Positions 31,322-40,475 of a stretch of DNA of 64,000 nucleotides are shown piece after piece. The position numbers and the translations under genes were made by a program. The stretch comes from Rhizobium sp. WYCCWR10014. GTDB lineage: Bacteria; Pseudomonadota; Alphaproteobacteria; Rhizobiales; Rhizobiaceae. Location: contig NZ_LXFU01000035.1 in NCBI RefSeq assembly GCF_001657485.1, positions 1-64,000 of the forward strand, given 5' to 3'. The number at the start of each line of letters is the position of its first letter. Within the stretch, counting starts at the first letter, position 1. The notes below the pieces were generated by a model, which did not search any database, was not told the DNA's origin, and saw nothing but the letters and a program-made list of their open reading frames with translations.

Positions 31322-32304
31322 GCAGCGTGACCTCTCCGATAGCAACCTCGACCTCACCGCTGCCGCAGGGTGGCGACTATAGGAACGACAGCAGGAACAG
31401 CAACAACACCCGCTGGATCGGCCGCACCGTCATCTACGGCCTGCTGCTGATCTTTGCCGTCCTCTATCTGATGCCGCTCTTCGTCATGCTGACGACCTCG
31501 TTCAAGACCATGGACGAGATCCAGAACGGCAACATGCTGGCGCTGCCGCAATCGCCGACCTTCGATCCCTGGATCAAGGCCTGGGGCGAGACCTGCGTCG
31601 GGCTGACCTGCGCCGGCATCAAGGGCTACTTCTGGAACTCGATCAAGATGGTCGTGCCGGCTGTGGCGATCTCCACCATCATGGGGGCGCTGAACGGCTA
31701 TGTGCTGACCAAATGGCGTTTCCCCGGCCACACGCTGGTGTTCGGGCTGATGCTGTTTGCCTGCTTCATCCCGTTCCAGTCGGTGCTGCTGCCGATGGCA
31801 ACGATCCTCGGCAGCCTCGGCCGCTTCGGCATGACGCTGCAGAATGCCACGGGCTGGAGCTTCGGCTTCGGCAATCCGACCGTCAATCTGGTCTTCGTCC
31901 ATGTCGTCTATGGCCTCGGCTTCACGACGCTGTTCTTCCGCAATTTCTACGAGGCCTTTCCGACCGAGCTGGTGCGGGCCGCCCAGGTCGATGGCGCCAG
32001 CTTCTTCCAGATCTTCCGCCGCATCATGCTGCCGAACTCGCTGCCGATCATCGTCGTCACCGTCATCTACCAGTTCACCAATATCTGGAACGACTTCCTG
32101 TTTGCCTCAGCCTATGCCGGCACTGGTGAATCCATGCCGATGACGGTGGCGCTGAACAATGTCGTCAACACCTCGACCGGGGTGGTCGAATACAATGTCA
32201 ACATGGCGGCTGCGATGATCGCAGCCGTGCCGACGCTCATCGTCTATATCCTCGCCGGCCGCTACTTCGTGCGCGGTCTGATGGCGGGCGCTGTCAAAGG
32301 GTAA
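31318..32304 (+). CDS. Sugar ABC transporter permease (second)
   Basis: The 328-residue partner permease has an N-terminal cytoplasmic stretch rich in Ser, Thr and Asn (about 40 residues) before the first helix. The EAA loop is LVRAAQVDGASFFQIFRRIMLP. It overlaps the first permease by four bases and lies three bases before the ATPase gene, so the three are translated together. Confidence 0.92.
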   Translation: MSSVTSPIATSTSPLPQGGDYRNDSRNSNNTRWIGRTVIYGLLLIFAVLYLMPLFVMLTTSFKTMDEIQNGNMLALPQSPTFDPWIKAWGETCVGLTCAGIKGYFWNSIKMVVPAVAISTIMGALNGYVLTKWRFPGHTLVFGLMLFACFIPFQSVLLPMATILGSLGRFGMTLQNATGWSFGFGNPTVNLVFVHVVYGLGFTTLFFRNFYEAFPTELVRAAQVDGASFFQIFRRIMLPNSLPIIVVTVIYQFTNIWNDFLFASAYAGTGESMPMTVALNNVVNTSTGVVEYNVNMAAAMIAAVPTLIVYILAGRYFVRGLMAGAVKG

Positions 32305-32307
32305 TCC

Positions 32308-33423
32308 ATGGCCTTCCTCGAAATCTCCGGTCTCAGAAAACGCTTCGGCGCCGTCGACATTCTCAAGGGGATCGACCTCGAACTCGAAAAGGGCGGCTTT
32401 CTCGTGCTGGTCGGCCCGTCCGGCTGCGGCAAGTCGACGCTGCTCAACACCATTGCCGGGCTGGAGACGATCACCTCTGGCGATATCAAGATCGACGGGC
32501 GCGACATCAGCGGGCTGCATCCCTCCAAGCGCGACATCGCCATGGTGTTCCAGTCCTACGCGCTCTATCCGAACATGACGGTGGCGGGAAACATCGCCTT
32601 CGGCATGGAGATCCGCGGCGTTCCGAAGGAGGAGCGTGTCAAGGCGATCGCCCAAGTCTCCGACATGCTGCAGATCGGCCATCTGCTTGACCGCAAGCCG
32701 AGCCAGCTCTCCGGCGGCCAGCGCCAGCGTGTCGCCATGGGCCGGGCGCTGGTGCGCAATCCGCAGGTCTTCCTGTTCGACGAGCCGCTCTCCAATCTCG
32801 ATGCCAAGCTGCGGGTCGACATGCGCACCGAGATCAAGCGGCTGCATCAGCGCATGGGCACCACCTTCGTCTATGTCACCCATGACCAGATCGAGGCGAT
32901 GACGCTGGCGACCAAGATCGCCGTGCTGAAGGACGGCGTGCTGCAGCAGTTCGGCACGCCGGCCGAGATCTATAACAGCCCGTCCAATATCTTCGTAGCC
33001 GACTTCATGGGCTCGCCGGCGATGAACCTGCTCAACGCCACCGTCGAAAACGGCGCCGGCGGGCTGGAAGTCTCGCTGGAGCGGCCGAATGCTGCCCCGC
33101 TGAGATTGCCGGTCATCGCAGGCAACAATGGCCTGACCGCCTATACCGGCAGACAGGTGATCTTCGGCATCCGGCCGGAAGCGCTGACCGATCCCGATGG
33201 CGCCGACCGCAAGGCGCGCTCGCTGACCGAGGGCGACTGCCTGATCGAGGTGGTCGAACCGGCCGGCTCCGACACCTTCGCCGTCACCAAGCTCGGCGGC
33301 AAATCCGTCGTCGCCCGCCTGCGTGCCGATACCGGCATCGCGCCAGGACAAAACACCCGTCTCGCATTCAATCTCGACAAGGCCGTCTTCTTCGATCCCA
33401 ATAGCCAGCTCAGGATTTCGTAA
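32308..33423 (+). CDS. Sugar ABC transporter ATP-binding protein (UgpC/MsmK type)
   Basis: The ATPase has 371 residues. The Walker A is GPSGCGKST, the signature is LSGGQRQR and the Walker B is VFLFDEPLSNLD. A C-terminal regulatory OB-type domain from about 240 is typical of sugar-import CUT1 ATPases. It is the last gene of the first transporter operon and converges with the GH2 gene. A RIME-type repeat separates them. Confidence 0.94.
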   Translation: MAFLEISGLRKRFGAVDILKGIDLELEKGGFLVLVGPSGCGKSTLLNTIAGLETITSGDIKIDGRDISGLHPSKRDIAMVFQSYALYPNMTVAGNIAFGMEIRGVPKEERVKAIAQVSDMLQIGHLLDRKPSQLSGGQRQRVAMGRALVRNPQVFLFDEPLSNLDAKLRVDMRTEIKRLHQRMGTTFVYVTHDQIEAMTLATKIAVLKDGVLQQFGTPAEIYNSPSNIFVADFMGSPAMNLLNATVENGAGGLEVSLERPNAAPLRLPVIAGNNGLTAYTGRQVIFGIRPEALTDPDGADRKARSLTEGDCLIEVVEPAGSDTFAVTKLGGKSVVARLRADTGIAPGQNTRLAFNLDKAVFFDPNSQLRIS

Positions 33424-33429
33424 CGGTCA

Positions 33430-33534
33430 TTAGAGCGCCGCGCGTCTATAAGACGCGCTAGGGACGCTCTAACACTTTGAGTTTGCGCACAATCCTTTCC
33501 GAAAATCGATTTCGATTCTCGGGGTTGTGCGCTA
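33430..33534. repeat. RIME-type palindromic repeat (copy B)
   Basis: This is the same element as at 13302-13388, reverse orientation. It has TTAGAGCG and CGCTCTAA arms, then GCGCACAATCC through GGTTGTGCGC with the AAAATCGATTTCGATT core. It fills the gap between two converging genes. Its last bases include the stop codon of the GH2 gene (33532-33534). Confidence 0.8.
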
Positions 33535-35775
33535 GGCAGCCGTCACCCCGAGCGTCACCGGCGCGAAACGCGTGGAAACTGCTTCGACGGTGATCTCGCC
33601 AGTGAACCCCGTCGCCTCCAGCCAGAATCCGGCGGTGCCGCCCTGCAGCGGTACGTTGCTCGGGCCGACGATCCTTGCCGGGCCGTGCACCTTCAGCGAA
33701 ATGCTGTCGTTGATGAAGGGCAGGCGCTGGCCGCGCTGGTCGAGGGCGCGGATGATGACGCGTGTGCTGTCGCGTTCACGGGCTTTCAGCGTGCTGCTAT
33801 CGGCAACCACCTCCAGAGTCGTCGGCAGCGGATCGGCCACCAGCGTCAGGCTGGCCACCGGCTCGCCGCCGATATAGCCGGTGAAGGTGCCGTCGATCCA
33901 TTCGAGACCCCAGGTGCCGAGCTCGTCGGGGGTGAAATGCCGATGGTCGAGCACGACGGGCGGATGCGGCAGATGTGGATAATTCTCGCGATCCGGACCG
34001 ATGCGCTTGCTGAGCGCGCCATATCGCAGCTCCACCTCGTCGCAGTTGGTCAGGATGATCAGCGGCAGCACGCCGCCAATATTGCGTTCGCCGCGTGCCC
34101 AGAAGGTCACCGGCTTCATGACGATCTCCTCGGAAGGGTCGCACTGGCTGATATAGGCATAGGCCGCGAATTTCGGCTCGCGGAACATGTCCATGACGCC
34201 GTGATAGCAGATGCGGTCGCCGGAGCCGAAATCCTTGTGGGTGTTGTAATCGAACATGCACCAGCCGATGGCGCCTGAGATATCAGGATCGCCATAGGCG
34301 GCATTCAGCACTTCCAGGTGACGGCGCACATGCTCGGCCTGACGCTGCTCCTGGTCATAAATCTTCGTCGGGTGCATGTGGCCGTTGAACTCGGTGATGA
34401 GGTACGGCACCTTGTGCGGCAGTCCGGTATTTTCCTGCTGGGCGCGCAGCGCGGTGCGCGGGCGGTTGGCGCCCGGCAATTCCTCGTTACCGAGGATGAA
34501 GTCGTTCATCGTATAGACGTCTTCGAGCAGTTCGCTCTCGGTGAGATAACGCACGCCGCCGGTCTGGCGGGTGCTGTCGAGTTCGCGGGCGAGACGGTTG
34601 GTCTCGGCGTAGAAATCGTGATTATCCTGCGATTCGTTGATGCGCACGCCCCAGATGATGATCGAGGGGTGGTTCCAGTCGCGCTCAATCATGCGGCGGA
34701 CGTTTTCGATCGATTCCTGCTGCCAGTCGGCATCGCCGATATGCTGCCAGCCCGGGATCTCCTCGAAAACCAGCAGGCCGATCGTGTCGCATCGGTCGAG
34801 GAACCACTTCGACTGCGGATAATGCGAGGTGCGGACGACGTTGCACTTCAGCACCGTCTTCATGATGTCGGCGTCGCGCTCCTGGGCGGAACGGCCGGCG
34901 GCATAACCGACATAGGGGAAGGCCTGGTGGCGGTTGAGGCCGCGCAGCTTCAATGGCTTGCCGTTGAGGAGGAAACCTTCCGGCGTGAATTCGGCGGTGC
35001 GGAAGCCGAATCTGGTCGAGACACGGTCGGAGCCGTGTTCGGTCCTGAGCTCGACGGTGACGTCATAGAGCGTGGGATCGGTGATGTCCCAGAGGGCGAT
35101 GCCGGTGAGGCCCCCAAAGGAGAGCGTGGTGCGGCTGCCGATCGTTTCGGTTGCGGCGGTGGCGACCACCGTACCGTCGGCCTGTTTCAGCGTGGCGGTG
35201 ACCGTCGCCGAGAAGCTGCGGCCCTCGGGATTGGCGATATCGACGCGTATGGTCGCCGATTTCTCCGGGCTAAGAACGTCTGTGGTTTCGATCTTGAGAT
35301 TGCGGATCGAGACCGGGTCGGTGACCTTCAGCCAGACATCGCGGTAGATGCCGGCATAGGTCAGATAATCGATGCGGCCGCCGAAAGGCGGAATGTCGGG
35401 GTTTTCGCTGCCGTCGATCTTGACGGTGACGAGGTTCTCGCCCTTGGCGAGCTTACCGGTGAGGCGGGCTTCGAAGGGGGTGTAGCCGTCCTTATGGGCA
35501 ATGATTTCCTCACCGTTCAGATAGACGACGCTGTCGGCCATGGCGGCGTCGAAGACGAGCGAAACCTCGCGGCCCTCGAATTCCGGCAGCCAGCGCAGCA
35601 CCTTCTGATAGGTGAAGGCGCGCTGATAGCTGGTCTCGTCGAAATAGCTGAAGGGCAGTTCGACGGCGGTATGCGGCAGGCTGACCGACTTGGCGGCATC
35701 GAAAGCTTCGAGCAAACGCTGGCCGAAGCCCTCGTGGAAACTCCAGCCTTCATTGAAGGAAACAACGGAACGCAT
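33532..35775 (-). CDS. Glycoside hydrolase family 2 (beta-galactosidase/glucuronidase type)
   Basis: The enzyme has 747 residues in the GH2 layout: an N-terminal sugar-binding jelly-roll, an immunoglobulin-like domain, then a TIM barrel. The acid/base Glu is in VRINESQDN (about 379) after NHPSIIIWG, and the likely nucleophile is the Glu in ITEFNGHMHP (about 461). The C-terminal part is beta-rich. No signal peptide is seen, so it acts on a sugar brought in by a transporter, perhaps one of the two ABC systems beside it. The start at 35775 has GGAGA seven bases upstream. Exact substrate is unknown; galactoside and glucuronide are both possible. Confidence 0.88.
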   Translation of the reverse strand: MRSVVSFNEGWSFHEGFGQRLLEAFDAAKSVSLPHTAVELPFSYFDETSYQRAFTYQKVLRWLPEFEGREVSLVFDAAMADSVVYLNGEEIIAHKDGYTPFEARLTGKLAKGENLVTVKIDGSENPDIPPFGGRIDYLTYAGIYRDVWLKVTDPVSIRNLKIETTDVLSPEKSATIRVDIANPEGRSFSATVTATLKQADGTVVATAATETIGSRTTLSFGGLTGIALWDITDPTLYDVTVELRTEHGSDRVSTRFGFRTAEFTPEGFLLNGKPLKLRGLNRHQAFPYVGYAAGRSAQERDADIMKTVLKCNVVRTSHYPQSKWFLDRCDTIGLLVFEEIPGWQHIGDADWQQESIENVRRMIERDWNHPSIIIWGVRINESQDNHDFYAETNRLARELDSTRQTGGVRYLTESELLEDVYTMNDFILGNEELPGANRPRTALRAQQENTGLPHKVPYLITEFNGHMHPTKIYDQEQRQAEHVRRHLEVLNAAYGDPDISGAIGWCMFDYNTHKDFGSGDRICYHGVMDMFREPKFAAYAYISQCDPSEEIVMKPVTFWARGERNIGGVLPLIILTNCDEVELRYGALSKRIGPDRENYPHLPHPPVVLDHRHFTPDELGTWGLEWIDGTFTGYIGGEPVASLTLVADPLPTTLEVVADSSTLKARERDSTRVIIRALDQRGQRLPFINDSISLKVHGPARIVGPSNVPLQGGTAGFWLEATGFTGEITVEAVSTRFAPVTLGVTAA

Positions 35776-35877
35776 TTCAGGCTCTCCAGATTGCGGCATC
35801 AGGGACATTGCGGCGCTTCTCGGCGCGTGAAAATCTGGTCATCGGTATTCCTCCTCGATGCAATGGATGAGCGAGTC

Positions 35878-35929
35878 GCTAAAGCACGTCACAGCGAACT
35901 TGATTCATGCGACGCGCTTTAGCTTTTTT
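35878..35929. repeat. Palindromic intergenic repeat (copy D, T-run on plus strand)
   Basis: Arms GCTAAAGC...GCTTTAGC with an inner CGTC/GACG give a 13-bp stem with one mismatch, and six T follow on the plus strand. The core is a form seen in many rhizobial intergenic regions. It lies between the LacI gene and the GH2 gene, both on the minus strand. Its T run faces away from them, so it is probably a repeat rather than a terminator. Confidence 0.6.
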
Positions 35930-35978
35930 CATGCATGTCGTCATCCCGGAACCGCTGTACATTTCCAGGCGACATGCA

Positions 35979-36977
35979 TCAGGCGGTCGAGCCCCAGCGG
36001 GCGGTACAGGTGAGCGTGATGCTGTGCGGGCCTTCGATCTCGGCGTCATGGCGTTCGATCAATTCGACGACGGCATCGATGAAGGCGACATGGTCGAGGC
36101 TCAGCGTGGTGAGGTCGTTGCAATCCCAGGCGGCCATGGCGATGCCGTCCTGGCCGACGATGGCGATATCATCAGGCGTGTTCTTGCCGAGCACCCGGCG
36201 GGCGGCATCGCGTGCGCCGATCGCCATGACGTCGTTGCCGCAGATGATGGCGTCGACCTTATCCCGGTGCAGCAGGAGCACGGCTTCCTTGAAGCCGGAA
36301 TCATAGGAGTAGTCACCGAAGGCCTGTGCCTCGAAAGAGAGGCCGCGCTTGGCCAGCGCATCGGCGAACCATTTTCGTCTGAGTTTGTCGATCCAGCTTG
36401 AATTGGTGCCGGAGAGGTAGGCGAAACGCTTCTTGCCGTCGCGGACGATCTTGTCGATGATCTCGTCGGCGGCCTCAGCGCCGTCGATGCGGATGCTGGA
36501 GACGCTTTCGTTGTCGAGCGGCTCGAAGGAGACGATGATCGGCTTGGTCGTGTGGAAGATATCGACGGCATCCTGCATCGACACCATGTCGGAGAAGACG
36601 ACGACGTGATCGACCTGATAGGTGGAGGCAAGGCGCATCAGCTGTAGCCGGTCGGAATGATCGGCGCAGCAGAGGATGATCGGCAGCAATTGTCTTGCCT
36701 GCAGGCGGTGGACGAGAAGCTGCTGCTCCTCGGCCTCGCAAGGGTTGCCGATTGCATTGACGACCAGCGCGACGAGCCGTGAGCGCTGGTTGTTCAGCGA
36801 GCGGGCGATCGCGTTCGGCTGGTAGCCATGTTCACGGGCGACAGCGAGGATGCGGTCGCGGGTGGCGCTGCCGATGCGTGAATCCGGCGAGAAGGCGCGG
36901 GAAATGGTAGCGGAGGAGACGCCGGCGAGTTTCGCCAGTTCCTTCGAGGTGATCCGCCGTCTGCTCATACCGCTCAT
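35979..36977 (-). CDS. LacI-family transcription regulator
   Basis: The protein has 332 residues. The N-terminal HTH is TSKELAKLAGVSSATISRAF with a hinge helix (NAIARSLNNQ), then a periplasmic-binding-type sensor. The C terminus ends LTCTARWGSTA. It lies 12 bases after the Gfo/Idh gene on the same strand, so the two are co-transcribed. It probably controls that unit, the divergent sugar ABC operon and perhaps the GH2 gene. A TGTACATTT sequence occurs both near 35956 and near 38138. Confidence 0.92.
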   Translation of the reverse strand: MSGMSRRRITSKELAKLAGVSSATISRAFSPDSRIGSATRDRILAVAREHGYQPNAIARSLNNQRSRLVALVVNAIGNPCEAEEQQLLVHRLQARQLLPIILCCADHSDRLQLMRLASTYQVDHVVVFSDMVSMQDAVDIFHTTKPIIVSFEPLDNESVSSIRIDGAEAADEIIDKIVRDGKKRFAYLSGTNSSWIDKLRRKWFADALAKRGLSFEAQAFGDYSYDSGFKEAVLLLHRDKVDAIICGNDVMAIGARDAARRVLGKNTPDDIAIVGQDGIAMAAWDCNDLTTLSLDHVAFIDAVVELIERHDAEIEGPHSITLTCTARWGSTA

Positions 36978-36989
36978 CTTCAGCGCCTG

Positions 36990-37994
36990 TTAGGCGACGA
37001 TCCTGACGGAAGCGCCGTCGGCCGCTGCCGATTCCTTGATTGCATCCCATAGCTTAGCGAATCTGAGGCCCATTTCAACGGAGCCGGAGTTTTCCATCTT
37101 TCCCTCGCGAATGGCGAGGAAATTCTTCATCGGATTACCGAGAATCTCAGCCTCCTCGCGCGGCTCGGCGGTGCGGCCGACACTGATCTCGCGCCAACCG
37201 CCCCAGGCGTCGATGCGCACGATCGCCTTCGAATAGAAGAAGGTGATGTAGGAGGCGCAGCCCGGAGGGCCTTCGCCGGCGGCCGTCAGTGTCGCTAGCG
37301 CGCCGTTCTTCAGCCGGGCGGAGACGGCGGTGGCGATATCGACTTGCCTGCCGTGATTGTTCATGTAGGCCGACACGCTGTCGAAATCGGAATTGGCGAG
37401 CAGGCAGACGGTGTTCATCATATGGGCGCCGGTATCGAACATGAAGCCGCCGCCGGAGATATCAGGCTGCTGCTTCCAGTGGCCGTCATAATTGGACGAC
37501 CAGCTTTCCCAGATCATGCCTGATATGGCGATCAGCTCGCCGAATTCGCCGGCGAGAGCCCGCCGGCGCGTGTCGAGCACCAGCGGCGACAGGCCGCCCT
37601 GGAAGGCGGTGACGATGGTGACGCCGCTCTTTTTCTGTGCGGCGATCAGCCTCTCGGCTTCAGTGACCGTCGTCACCATCGGCTTTTCCAGGAAGAGGTC
37701 GAGGCCGGCCTCGGCGACGGCGGTTGCCTGCTCGGCATGGAAGGCGTGCGGGGTGGAGACGTAGACGATGTCGAGTTCACCCCTGTTTTCGGCGAGCATC
37801 TGGCGATAATCCTCGAAGCTCTTCGGTTGTGGTGCGCCGGCGGCGAGGCAGACGTCGATCAGGCGCTGGCGCGAAGCCGCGGTGGTGTCGGCGAGCGCAG
37901 CGAATTCGATCTCCGGCATCTTGACCCAGCTCTCGGCATATTCCGCCGCCTTCAAGCCAGCGCCGATGACACCGAGGCGTAATTTCCTAGTCAT
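36990..37994 (-). CDS. Gfo/Idh/MocA-family oxidoreductase
   Basis: The protein has 334 residues and is an NAD(P)-dependent sugar or inositol-type dehydrogenase. The Rossmann motif is GVIGAGLKAAEYAES, and the EKP motif (LDLFLEKPM) carries the Lys used in this family. The His in FDTGAHMMNTV fits the second half of the active site. It is divergent from the sugar ABC/ThuA operon, which suggests that it oxidises a sugar brought in by that transporter. In the S. meliloti thu operon the dehydrogenase ThuB has the same family. Confidence 0.9.
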   Translation of the reverse strand: MTRKLRLGVIGAGLKAAEYAESWVKMPEIEFAALADTTAASRQRLIDVCLAAGAPQPKSFEDYRQMLAENRGELDIVYVSTPHAFHAEQATAVAEAGLDLFLEKPMVTTVTEAERLIAAQKKSGVTIVTAFQGGLSPLVLDTRRRALAGEFGELIAISGMIWESWSSNYDGHWKQQPDISGGGFMFDTGAHMMNTVCLLANSDFDSVSAYMNNHGRQVDIATAVSARLKNGALATLTAAGEGPPGCASYITFFYSKAIVRIDAWGGWREISVGRTAEPREEAEILGNPMKNFLAIREGKMENSGSVEMGLRFAKLWDAIKESAAADGASVRIVA

Positions 37995-38197
37995 GAAAAT
38001 TCCTCCCTGAATGCATTGTGCACACGATTACACAAACGACATAGCGATGGCAATATCTATATAGATAAGCAATATCAGTATATTAAAACTCGCATTCGAA
38101 TCTTTTCAAAAACCATCTTGTCAGTGTTTGGAATGCGTGTACATTTTCGCAACCGGTGCTGGAGGGCGCCGTGTCTCTAAAAAAGGGAGGACTTCCA
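37995..38197. promoter_or_regulatory. Divergent control region of the Gfo/Idh-LacI and ABC/ThuA units
   Basis: The region is AT-rich compared with its neighbours. It holds TTGTG-x10-CACAA, a 14-base perfect palindrome TATCTATATAGATA (38054-38067), and TGTACATTTT at 38138-38147, all possible operator or promoter parts. A similar TGTACATTT occurs at 35956, before the GH2 gene. Which is the LacI site cannot be decided. Confidence 0.45.
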
Positions 38198-39490
38198 TTG
38201 AAGAAGATGGTTCTTGGCGGCCTGTGCGCCGTTCTGCTGAGCGCGGTTTCGACGCTGGCGCAGGCTGAAACAATCCGCATTGCAAATCACGGTCAGGCCG
38301 GCATCGACGCGATGAAGTCGACGGTCGAGCGGATCGAAAAGAAATATGGCGTCACCGTCGAGGTCATCGAATATCCGGCGCCCGACAAGGATTACCTGAC
38401 CAAACTCCTAACGGAACTCGGCGCCGGCAACGCGCCCGACCTGTTCTCCATCCCAACGACGGCTGCCGTTTCCGACATGGTGGAAGCCGGTTACCTCGCG
38501 CCTGTTACCAAGGAGTTCAAGGCCTGGGACGGTTACGCCAACCTCTATGACGTCGCCAAGGAGCTTGCCGTCAGCCCGGATGGTGAAACTTATGTAATGC
38601 CGTTCATGCTCGGCATTCAGGAAATCTATTACCGCAAAGACGTTCTCGAAAAAGCCGGAATTTCCACCGAACAGCCGAAGACCTGGCAGGAACTTCTCGA
38701 CCGCGCGGCCGAGATCAAGCAGAAGACCGGCGCCTACGGCCTGCTCTTTCCGGCCGGCGTTTCCTGGGGAAGCGGCGCCTTCGATGAAGGCTTCCAGCAT
38801 CTGCTCGTCGGTTCCAAGACGCCGCAGCTGGTCGATGCCGACGGCAAGCTCGATCTGAATGGCGAAGGCATCAAAGATGTCTTCAACGTCTACAAGGAAC
38901 TGATCGACAAGGACCTGATGCCAACGCAGCCGCTGCTCGGACCCGAGCCCTGGGTCGTGCCGAAGTACCAGATGTTCCCGGCCGGCAAGCTCGTCGCGAC
39001 CACCTGCGGCTCCTGGTGCTATATTTTCGACTGGGGTCGCGAAAGCAAGAATCCGATCCCTGACGTGACGAAGGTGGTCGGCACCTGGACCGTTCCCGGC
39101 CAGAGCAGCGGCCAGTACGTACTTGCCAACCTCGCTGCGCCGTGGGCCGTCAATTCCAAGTCGGCCAATACGGAACTGGCGATCAAGGCGCTGATGGAGA
39201 TCGGCTCGATCGAGACGCAGGTTTCCTACGCCGCCCGTATCGGCAATATCCCGGCCAGCAAGGGTGCGGCTGACAATGCCGAGTTCCAGAAGCTGACGGA
39301 ACTGGTTCCGATCCATGCGGCTGCCGGGAACGGCGTGTTCCTGAAGCAGGCCTCCGGTTTCGGTACGGTCTCGGAAGGTGTCGCGCGGGCCACCGAAGCG
39401 CTGCTCCGCAAAGAAACCGATGCCGCCGGCGCCCAGAAGATCCTTGTCGACTACGTCAAAGAAACGCTCGGCGACGACATGGTTAAGTAA
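38198..39490 (+). CDS. Sugar ABC transporter substrate-binding protein (second system)
   Basis: The protein has 430 residues: a signal peptide ending near LAQAE and a family-1 sugar-binding body (IRIANHGQAGIDAMKS, then PAPDKDYLTKLLTELGAGNAPDL). Start choice: TTG at 38198 has GGGAGG seven bases upstream, while the ATG at 38207 is 16 bases away and a GTG at 38156 lacks an SD. It heads an operon of two permeases, an ATPase and a ThuA-like gene. That order resembles thuEFGKA, the trehalose/maltose system of S. meliloti, but the sugar is unproven. Confidence 0.88.
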   Translation: MKKMVLGGLCAVLLSAVSTLAQAETIRIANHGQAGIDAMKSTVERIEKKYGVTVEVIEYPAPDKDYLTKLLTELGAGNAPDLFSIPTTAAVSDMVEAGYLAPVTKEFKAWDGYANLYDVAKELAVSPDGETYVMPFMLGIQEIYYRKDVLEKAGISTEQPKTWQELLDRAAEIKQKTGAYGLLFPAGVSWGSGAFDEGFQHLLVGSKTPQLVDADGKLDLNGEGIKDVFNVYKELIDKDLMPTQPLLGPEPWVVPKYQMFPAGKLVATTCGSWCYIFDWGRESKNPIPDVTKVVGTWTVPGQSSGQYVLANLAAPWAVNSKSANTELAIKALMEIGSIETQVSYAARIGNIPASKGAADNAEFQKLTELVPIHAAAGNGVFLKQASGFGTVSEGVARATEALLRKETDAAGAQKILVDYVKETLGDDMVK

Positions 39491-39515
39491 GCTCCGGCAC
39501 CCTCTCTTCCGCCAA

Positions 39516-39550
39516 GACGGGGACGCGGCACCATCGCCCGCGTCTTCCCG
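39516..39550 (+). other. Intercistronic stem-loop after the second binding-protein gene
   Basis: An imperfect stem with GACGCGG/CCGCGTC and flanking CGGG/CCCG lies 26 bases after the stop. It holds the same place as the stem at 30261 in the first operon and probably has the same role of setting mRNA levels. Confidence 0.6.
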
Positions 39551-39586
39551 CTTTCATTCGATAAGCCGATAAGGTTGTGAGCTTCC

Positions 39587-40474
39587 ATGGCCCGAAACTC
39601 TCATGAAAAGCGCACTGAGCGGCAATGGCTGCTGATCCTGCTGCCCTCGCTGGTGCTGCTTCTGGCCTTTGTCATCTATCCGGCCCTCTATTCGATCTAT
39701 CTGAGCTTCACCAACGAGGCCCTGACTGGGGCCGCGGCCCTTCGGCCCCGCTTCGTCGGCTTCAGGAACTATACGCGGCTCTTCAACGACGCGAAGTTCT
39801 GGAATTCGCTGTTCGTCACCTTCGTCTTCGTCATCGGTTCGGCGGTGATCGGCCAGTTCGTGCTCGGGCTGATCTCGGCAATTGCGCTGCGTCGCCCGAT
39901 CCGCTTTCGGCGGGTGTTCTCGTCGATCATCCTGTTGCCGAACGCGGCCCCTGAAGTCGTCGCCGGATTCATGTGGATCTCGATGCTGGCGGGCGGCGAC
40001 AATGCCACACTCAGCCGCATCGTCAGCTTCTTCGGCGTCACGCCGGCGGACTGGCTGCAGGTCTTCCCGCTGTCGATGATCATTGTCGTCAACACCTGGC
40101 GCGGCATCGCCACGGCGATGATCCTGTTGACGGCCGGCCTCAGTACCATTCCGGCGGAGATTTATGAGGCAGCGCGCATGGACGGCGCCACTCCATCGCA
40201 GATGTTCCGCCGCATCACCCTGCCGCTGATGATGCCGACGATCCTGCTCTATATGTTGATCTCGGCCGTCTCCACCATCGCCGTCTTCGGCCTCGTCTAT
40301 GCGCTGACGCGCGGCGGGCCGGGCGGGGCGACCGAGGTGGTCAGCATCTATATCTACAACCAGTCCTTCACGGCGTTCCAGCTGGGTTATGGTGCCGCGG
40401 TCGCCGTCGTCGCGCTCGTCATCTCGCTGATATTAGGCATCGCCTACGTCCGGGCCATGAAGGTGGAGGTCTGA
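39587..40474 (+). CDS. Sugar ABC transporter permease (second system, first)
   Basis: This 295-residue inner-membrane protein has six helices, the first being WLLILLPSLVLLLAFVIYPAL. The EAA loop is YEAARMDGATPSQMFRRITLPLM. It forms the channel with the next gene, one base downstream. Confidence 0.92.
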   Translation: MARNSHEKRTERQWLLILLPSLVLLLAFVIYPALYSIYLSFTNEALTGAAALRPRFVGFRNYTRLFNDAKFWNSLFVTFVFVIGSAVIGQFVLGLISAIALRRPIRFRRVFSSIILLPNAAPEVVAGFMWISMLAGGDNATLSRIVSFFGVTPADWLQVFPLSMIIVVNTWRGIATAMILLTAGLSTIPAEIYEAARMDGATPSQMFRRITLPLMMPTILLYMLISAVSTIAVFGLVYALTRGGPGGATEVVSIYIYNQSFTAFQLGYGAAVAVVALVISLILGIAYVRAMKVEV

Positions 40475-40475
40475 C

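Noticed and set aside
35878..35929. Terminator of the LacI gene at 35979
   Set aside because: The T run is on the plus strand, away from the minus-strand gene; it is better read as an intergenic repeat.
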